From contig NZ_JBLTWO010000002.1 of assembly GCF_049889055.1 (NCBI RefSeq), forward strand, positions 62,001-126,000: a DNA stretch of 64,000 bases. Reading direction: 5' to 3'. Origin of the DNA: Rhizorhabdus sp049889055 (GTDB lineage Bacteria > Pseudomonadota > Alphaproteobacteria > Sphingomonadales > Sphingomonadaceae). The notes beneath the pieces are model-generated. The model was not told the DNA's origin. It made no database searches and saw only the letters and a program-made list of their open reading frames with translations. Within the stretch, counting starts at the first letter, position 1; the number at the start of each line of letters is the position of its first letter. This document shows positions 58,876 through 64,000 of the stretch, piece after piece. Made by a program: the position numbers and the translations under genes.

Positions 58876-59976
58876 TCAGCCGAGATGCGTGGCCGACCAG
58901 GCGGCGCGCGCGCTCCAGCTCTCGTCGCTGCCCTTCACGGTGCAGCCCTTCTCGCCCTCGGCGATATGGCCGATCCGGAAGACGGTCTCGCCCGCTGCGG
59001 TCAGTTCCGCCGTCACCGCGTCGACATCGTCGGCCGAGACGATCACCGCCATGCCGACGCCGCAGTTGAATGTGCGCGCCATCTCGCCCGGCTCGATATT
59101 GCCCTGCGCCTGCAGGAACGCCATCAGGCGCGGCTGCTCCCAGGCGTCCGCATCGATATGGGCGTGGAGCCCGTCGGGCAGGACGCGCGGGATATTTTCG
59201 AGCAGGCCGCCGCCGGTGATGTGCGCCATCGCGCGGACCTTGCCCGCGCGGACGACCGGCAGCAGCGAGCGGACATAGATGCGGGTCGGCGCCATCAGCG
59301 CCTCGATCAGCAGCACGTCCTGATCGAACAGGGCGGGGCGGTCGAGCTTCCACCCCTTGTCGGCGGCCAGGCGGCGCACGAGCGAGAAGCCGTTGGAATG
59401 GACCCCCGAGGAGGCGAGGCCGAGGATGATGTCGCCGGCCGCCACGCGGTTGCCGGTAAGCGCCTGGTCGCGCTCGACCGCACCGACGCAGAAGCCGGCA
59501 AGGTCGTAATCGCCGTCGGCATACATGCCCGGCATCTCGGCGGTCTCGCCGCCGATCAGCGCGCAGCCGGCGATCTTGCAGCCTTCGGCGATGCCCGCGA
59601 TGACGCGCTCGGCGACGCCATTGTCGAGGCGGCCGGTCGCGAAATAGTCGAGGAAGAAGAGCGGCTCGGCGCCCTGGACGATCAGATCATTGGCGCACAT
59701 CGCGACGAGGTCGATGCCGACGCCGTCATGGCGCCCGCTGTCGATCGCCAGCTTCAGCTTGGTGCCGACGCCGTCATTCGCCGCAACCAGCAGCGGATCG
59801 CTATAGCCGGCCGCCTTCAGGTCGAAGAAGCCGCCGAAGCCGCCGAGATCGGCATCGGCGCCCGGACGGCGCGTGGCCCGCGCGAGGGGCGCGATCGCCT
59901 TGACCAGGGCATTGCCCGCCGCGATCGACACGCCGGCCTTGGCATAGGTGTAGGATTCTTGATCGTTGCTGCTCAT
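58876..59976 (-). CDS. purM: Phosphoribosylformylglycinamidine cyclo-ligase
   Basis: This 366-residue AIR synthetase uses ATP to close the imidazole ring from FGAM. It begins YTYAKAGVSIAAGNALVKAIAPLARATRRPGADADLGGFGGFFDL. VAANDGVGTKLKLAID, LIGGETAEMPGMYADGDYDLAGFCVG and the ATP-binding MAHITGGGLLENIPRVLP are diagnostic. The start at 59976 is divergent from the DUF2066 gene, 62 bp away. purM-purN opposite DUF2066-hdaA-ppk is a known alphaproteobacterial arrangement. Confidence 0.96.
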   Translation of the reverse strand: MSSNDQESYTYAKAGVSIAAGNALVKAIAPLARATRRPGADADLGGFGGFFDLKAAGYSDPLLVAANDGVGTKLKLAIDSGRHDGVGIDLVAMCANDLIVQGAEPLFFLDYFATGRLDNGVAERVIAGIAEGCKIAGCALIGGETAEMPGMYADGDYDLAGFCVGAVERDQALTGNRVAAGDIILGLASSGVHSNGFSLVRRLAADKGWKLDRPALFDQDVLLIEALMAPTRIYVRSLLPVVRAGKVRAMAHITGGGLLENIPRVLPDGLHAHIDADAWEQPRLMAFLQAQGNIEPGEMARTFNCGVGMAVIVSADDVDAVTAELTAAGETVFRIGHIAEGEKGCTVKGSDESWSARAAWSATHLG

Positions 59977-60038
59977 GTTGCAGGCCCCTAGACATATCGT
60001 GCTTGGATTTCCACGGCCAAGTCGCCAAAAGGCACTGC

Positions 60039-61250
60039 GTGACCCTCGCCAAACGCTTTTTCCGTCCCATTCCGCTGTCCATCCTCGGCGCCGGTGCGCT
60101 GCTGGGGGCGCTCGCCTTTGCGCAGCTGGAGCGGGCGGACGAGCGCGGGGTCCCGCCGATCGACGGATCCGGCAGCTATGAAGTGAGCGGCATCAAGGTC
60201 GATGTCGCCGCCCGCACCGCCGATCAGGCGCGCTATGGCGGCTGGCGCGAGGCGCAGCGCAAGGGCTGGAAGATGCTGTGGGCGCGGGTCAACGGCAAGC
60301 CGGTCGAGAATGCGCCCGGCCTGCCCGATTCGACGCTCGATTCGATCAGCGGCGGCATCGTCGTCGAGCGTGAGCAGGCCGGCCCGAACCGTTATGTCGC
60401 CACGCTGGGCGTGCTGTTCGATCGCGCGCGGGCCGGCGAGTTGCTCGGCGTGAAGGGTGCGGTCCGCCGTTCGGCGCCGATGCTCGTCATTCCGGTCGAA
60501 TGGAGCGGCGCCACCCCGATCAGCTTCGAGCGCCGCAGCGAATGGCAGAAGGCCTGGGCGCGCTTCCGCGCGGGGAACAGTCCGATCGACTATGTGCGGG
60601 TGTCGGGAACCGGCGCCGATCCGGTCCTGCTCAACGCGGCGCAGGCGCGTCGGCCGGGGCGCAGCTGGTGGCGTATGCTGCTCGACCAATATGGCGCGGC
60701 CAATATCGTCGTGCCCGAGGCGACGCTGTTCCGCCAATGGCCCGGCGGTCCGGTGATCGGCCGCTTCGTCGCGCGCTACGGTCCCGATGCGACCGTGGTC
60801 GACCAGTTCACGCTGACCGCCGACACGGGCGATGCGCTGCCGGCGATGCTCGACCGGGCGGTGCAGCGGATCGACACCACCTATACGCGCGCGCTGCAGG
60901 AAGGCGGGCTGCGCGGAGATCGCTCGCTCGTGATCGAGACTCCGGCGGAGGAAGTCCCGATCGACGATGTGCTCGACCAGATGGCGGCTGCTGCGACCAC
61001 CAGTGTCACCGTCCAGATCGACACGCCCGATGCCGCCGCTCTGCGCGCACAGGAAGCGCAGCTCAGGGCGCTGACCGGCGTCACCGCCGTGCAGACCGGC
61101 AGTCTCGCTTTCGGCGGCACGAGCAGCCTGCGCGTGGCCTTTTCCGGCCCGGTCAGCGCGCTGCGCGAGGCGCTGGTCGCGCGCGGCTGGCAGGTCGAGG
61201 ATGCTGGCGGCGGCCTCCGCATCAGGCGCGCGGCCGCTCCGGCGCCATGA
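60039..61250 (+). CDS. DUF2066 family protein
   Basis: The 403-residue protein has an N-terminal hydrophobic helix (about 11-30, IPLSILGAGALLGALAFAQ) as signal or anchor. The DUF2066 domain follows (about 45-300; YEVSGIKVDVAARTADQARYGGWREAQRKGWKMLWARVNG, then APMLVIPVEWSG). DUF2066 function is unknown. It regularly precedes hdaA in Alphaproteobacteria. GTG 60039 has AAAGG six bases upstream and is preferred over TTG 60003. Overlaps hdaA by 4 bp. Confidence 0.85.
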   Translation: MTLAKRFFRPIPLSILGAGALLGALAFAQLERADERGVPPIDGSGSYEVSGIKVDVAARTADQARYGGWREAQRKGWKMLWARVNGKPVENAPGLPDSTLDSISGGIVVEREQAGPNRYVATLGVLFDRARAGELLGVKGAVRRSAPMLVIPVEWSGATPISFERRSEWQKAWARFRAGNSPIDYVRVSGTGADPVLLNAAQARRPGRSWWRMLLDQYGAANIVVPEATLFRQWPGGPVIGRFVARYGPDATVVDQFTLTADTGDALPAMLDRAVQRIDTTYTRALQEGGLRGDRSLVIETPAEEVPIDDVLDQMAAAATTSVTVQIDTPDAAALRAQEAQLRALTGVTAVQTGSLAFGGTSSLRVAFSGPVSALREALVARGWQVEDAGGGLRIRRAAAPAP

Positions 61251-61870
61251 CCGATCAGATCGCGCTGCCCTTCCAGTGGCCGGCGGAAGCGAATGAGCGC
61301 GATTTCATCGTCGGCGACGCCAACCGGACGGCGGTCCGGCATCTCGAACATTGGTCGCTCTGGCCGGTCATGGCTAGCGTGCTCACCGGACCGCGCAAGT
61401 CGGGGCGGAGCCTGCTCGGGCGGATCTTCGCGGCGAAGACCGGCGGGCGCTTCGTCGACAATGCCGAGAGCCAGGACGAGGAGCGGCTGTTCCACGCGTG
61501 GAACGCGGCGCAGTCCGAGCGCAAGCCGCTGCTGCTGGCCGCCGACGAACCACCCGCGCGGTGGAAGATCAAGCTTCCCGACCTGCGCTCGCGGCTGCTC
61601 GCCAGCCAGCATGTGGCGATCGAGGAGCCCGATTCCGCGCTGATGACCGCGCTGGTCGAGAAGCTGATCAACAGTCGCGGGCTGGAGGCGCGTCCGGAGG
61701 TGGTGCGCTATGTCGTGCCCCGGATCGAGCGCAGCTATGTCGCGCTCGGCCGGCTGGTCGATGCGCTCGACGAAGCCGCGCTGGCGCGGCGACGGCCGAT
61801 CACTTTGGCCGTCGCCAAGGAAGCGCTTGCGACGATCGGAGTCACGGAAGATACATATAGGCTGCTATAG
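61247..61870 (+). CDS. hdaA: DnaA regulatory inactivator HdaA
   Basis: The 207-residue DnaA-like AAA+ protein, with the sliding clamp, stimulates ATP hydrolysis on DnaA after initiation. The N-terminus DQIALPFQWP is the clamp-binding motif (QxxLPF-type). LTGPRKSGRSLLGRIFA is the P-loop, in which the usual Lys before Ser is Arg. VDNAESQDEERLFHAWNAA and LLAADEPPARWKIKLPDLRSRL follow, the sensor and arginine region of Hda. It is coupled to the DUF2066 gene upstream and followed by ppk after nine bases. Its target, dnaA, is at 21698. Confidence 0.92.
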   Translation: MTDQIALPFQWPAEANERDFIVGDANRTAVRHLEHWSLWPVMASVLTGPRKSGRSLLGRIFAAKTGGRFVDNAESQDEERLFHAWNAAQSERKPLLLAADEPPARWKIKLPDLRSRLLASQHVAIEEPDSALMTALVEKLINSRGLEARPEVVRYVVPRIERSYVALGRLVDALDEAALARRRPITLAVAKEALATIGVTEDTYRLL

Positions 61871-61879
61871 TGGACGGCC

Positions 61880-64000
61880 ATGGACTCGATCGAACCCCAA
61901 TCGCATGACGCAGACCTGATCGGGAGCCCGATCCCGCCCGAGCCGGTGCCGCTGCGGGAGCGTTATTTCAACCGCGAGGCGAGCTGGCTGGCGTTCAACC
62001 AGCGCGTAATGGACGAGGCGTCCAACCCCGCGCATCCGCTGCTCGAACGCCTTCGCTTCCTGTCGATTTCCGGCAATAATCTCGACGAATTCTTCATGGT
62101 CCGCTTTGCCGGCCTCAAGGCGCAATTGCTGGAGGGCGTCGACAGCCTGTCGCCCGACGGACTGACCGTCGCCCAGCAGCTCGACGGCGCCAGCGACCGC
62201 GCCGACCAGTTGATGACCGACCAGCAACGCGTCTGGGACCGGCTGCGCGACGACCTAGCCAATGCCGGGATCGTCGTGCTCGAAGAGGGCGAGATCGAAG
62301 GCGACGATGCCGAATGGCTGGAGCGCTATTTCAGCGAGCAGATCTTCCCGGTGCTGACGCCGCAGGCGCTCGACCCGGCCCATCCTTTCCCGTTCATCCC
62401 GAACAAGGGCTTCAGCCTGTTGTTCGACCTGACCCGGCTGTCCGACGGCGAGCAGGTTTTCGAACTGCTGATGGTGCCGGCAACGCTTCCGCGTTTCATC
62501 CGCCTGCCGCGCGGCAGCGCCCGTTATGTCGCGATCGAGACATTGGTCCGGCGCTTCACCAATCTGCTTTTTCCCGGTTACGAGGTGCGCGGCCATGGCG
62601 CGCTTCGCATCATCCGCGACAGCGACATCGAGGTCGAGGAAGAAGCGGAGGATCTCGTCTTGTACTTCCGTACCGCCATCAAAAGGCGGCGGCGCGGCCG
62701 GGTGATCCGGATCGAGCTCGAAGGCGGCATGTCGGCGTCGCTCGAACCGTTGTGGAAGGATCAGATCGGCGGCGCGGACAGTTTCGTCACCGAATCGGGC
62801 AGCTTCCTGGGCATCGCCGATCTCGCGCAGCTGGTCGAGGAGGATCGGCCCGACCTGAAGTTCACGCCGTTCAGCCCGCGCTTTCCCGAACGCATCCGCG
62901 AGCATGGCGGCGATTGTTTCGCGGCGATCCGGGCGAAGGACATCGTCGTCCACCATCCCTATGAGACGTTCGACGTCGTGCTCGCCTTCCTGCGGCAGGC
63001 GGCGCAGGACCCCGATGTCGTCGCGATCAAGCAGACGCTCTATCGCGCGGGCAAGCAGTCGGCAGTGATCCGCGCGCTGGTCGATGCGGCCGAGGCGGGC
63101 AAGTCGGTCACGGCGGTGGTCGAGCTCAAGGCGCGCTTCGACGAGGAGCAGAATCTCCTCTGGGCGTCGCAGCTGGAGCGCGCGGGCGTGCAGGTGGTCT
63201 ATGGCTTCATCGACTGGAAGACCCACGCCAAGGTGTCGATGGTCGTCCGCCGCGAGGCCGACGGGCACAAGACCTACTGCCATTTCGGCACGGGCAATTA
63301 TCACCCGATCACCGCGCGCATCTATACCGATCTCAGCTTCTTCACCGCCGATCCCCGGCTGGGGCGCGATGCGGCGCAGCTGTTCAACTACATCACCGGC
63401 TATGTCGAACCGGTCGACCTCAACCTGCTGACCATCTCGCCGCACGGCATGCGCGACGAACTGGCGCGGCTGATCGACGCCGAAATCGATCATGCGCGCG
63501 CCGGCCGTCCTGCCGCGATCTGGGCAAAGATGAACTCGCTGGTCGACCCTGCGATCATCGAGAAACTGTACCGCGCCAGCGCCGCCGGGGTGCAGATCGA
63601 TCTCGTCATCCGCGGCATATGCTGTCTGCGGCCGGGTGTGCCCGGTCTGTCGGACAATATCCGGGTCAAATCGGTGGTGGGGCGCTTCCTTGAGCACAGC
63701 CGCATCGTCTGCTTCGGCAACGGCGCGGCGCTGCCCAACCGCAAGGCGAAGGTGCTGATCAGTTCGGCCGACTGGATGCCGCGCAACTTCGATCGGCGGG
63801 TCGAATATCTGCTGCCGATCGAGAATCCGACGGTTCATGCGCAGATCCTCGATCAGGTGATGGTCGCCAATCTGATCGATGACGAGCAGAGCTGGCAGCT
63901 GATGCCCGACGGCAAGTATGAGCGGGTGACGCCGGGCAAGCGGCCGTTCAACCTCCACCGCTATTTCATGACCAACCCGTCGCTTTCGGGCCGCGGTGCC
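61880..64000 (+). CDS. ppk: Polyphosphate kinase 1, 3' end beyond the window
   Basis: The first 707 residues of PPK1, which polymerises the gamma-phosphate of ATP into polyphosphate, are present. RYFNREASWLAFNQRVMDEA and LDEFFMVR belong to the N-terminal domain. The head and catalytic parts contain TPFSPRF...HHPYETFDVVLAFLRQAA. The two phosphorylated/active His are His449 in DWKTHAKVSMV and His606 in FLEHSRIVCF, the same 157-residue spacing as in E. coli. The frame is open to the last base. Typical length is about 720-730, so only a short tail is missing. Confidence 0.95.
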   Translation, partial: MDSIEPQSHDADLIGSPIPPEPVPLRERYFNREASWLAFNQRVMDEASNPAHPLLERLRFLSISGNNLDEFFMVRFAGLKAQLLEGVDSLSPDGLTVAQQLDGASDRADQLMTDQQRVWDRLRDDLANAGIVVLEEGEIEGDDAEWLERYFSEQIFPVLTPQALDPAHPFPFIPNKGFSLLFDLTRLSDGEQVFELLMVPATLPRFIRLPRGSARYVAIETLVRRFTNLLFPGYEVRGHGALRIIRDSDIEVEEEAEDLVLYFRTAIKRRRRGRVIRIELEGGMSASLEPLWKDQIGGADSFVTESGSFLGIADLAQLVEEDRPDLKFTPFSPRFPERIREHGGDCFAAIRAKDIVVHHPYETFDVVLAFLRQAAQDPDVVAIKQTLYRAGKQSAVIRALVDAAEAGKSVTAVVELKARFDEEQNLLWASQLERAGVQVVYGFIDWKTHAKVSMVVRREADGHKTYCHFGTGNYHPITARIYTDLSFFTADPRLGRDAAQLFNYITGYVEPVDLNLLTISPHGMRDELARLIDAEIDHARAGRPAAIWAKMNSLVDPAIIEKLYRASAAGVQIDLVIRGICCLRPGVPGLSDNIRVKSVVGRFLEHSRIVCFGNGAALPNRKAKVLISSADWMPRNFDRRVEYLLPIENPTVHAQILDQVMVANLIDDEQSWQLMPDGKYERVTPGKRPFNLHRYFMTNPSLSGRGA

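Noticed and set aside
62255..63958. 567-residue open frame on the minus strand
   Set aside because: Antisense to ppk, which has both catalytic His in place.

Overview
The window looks like a chromosomal stretch from a sphingomonad (order Sphingomonadales, Alphaproteobacteria). The DNA is GC-rich. The gene orders around dnaA (rpsT-dnaA, with dut-coaBC-ubiB-ubiE-mutM nearby), around hdaA (purN-purM, then DUF2066-hdaA-ppk) and aroB-aroK/xerD are typical of this class. A TrcR/DUF1013 cell-cycle regulator and a chaperone-usher locus with DUF4402 subunits also fit. No tRNA, rRNA, insertion sequence, prophage or CRISPR array was seen. The species cannot be named from the sequence alone.

Layout. 1-5.6 kb: 3' part of glyS, then ppdK and a DUF418 membrane protein. 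5.6-13.3 kb (minus strand): a Tad/Flp pilus operon cpaA-cpaB-cpaC-cpaD-cpaE-tadB-tadC plus a membrane-anchored coiled-coil protein. No CpaF/TadA ATPase gene sits between cpaE and tadB. 13.3-21.3 kb: a DAO-type oxidase, a HicB-like orphan, dsrE-like and moeB-like genes, then dut, coaBC, ubiB, ubiE, mutM and rpsT. 21.3-25.8 kb: a long dnaA leader, dnaA, a NifU-like protein, a KefB-type antiporter and DUF423. 25.8-37.2 kb: a flotillin pair (yqiJ/yqiK), aroB-aroK, a sphingomonad hypothetical, xerD, an MFS transporter, alr and mlaE-mlaF. 37.2-41.5 kb: a Prx5-type peroxiredoxin, a GST, a probable PlcP-Agt lipid-remodelling pair behind Pho-box-like repeats, and trcR behind a terminator-like hairpin. 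41.5-45.9 kb: xseB-ispA-coaD-cyclophilin-queA and a 2OG-Fe(II) oxygenase.

45.9-51.8 kb (minus strand) is the most system-like accessory region. It reads as a complete chaperone-usher assembly operon in which all three presumed subunits are DUF4402 proteins ending in Tyr-Asn. They are a small major pilin, a second subunit and a two-domain, tip-adhesin-like protein, with a PapD-like chaperone and a 906-residue usher between. 52-55.7 kb holds an M28 peptidase, an AIM24 protein, ndk and a GNAT acetyltransferase.

55.7-57.6 kb is a low-GC islet. The 3' ends of both flanking genes (the GNAT gene and a conserved anchored protein) are present a second time inside it, interleaved with three small unknown genes. 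This points to a recombination hotspot. The window closes with purN-purM, a DUF2066 protein, hdaA and most of ppk.

Replication and cell-cycle control is a recurring theme: dnaA, its inactivator hdaA, trcR and xerD are all here, and there are CtrA-like half-sites near the Tad operon and the HicB-like gene. All assignments are from reading the sequence; none was checked by database search.
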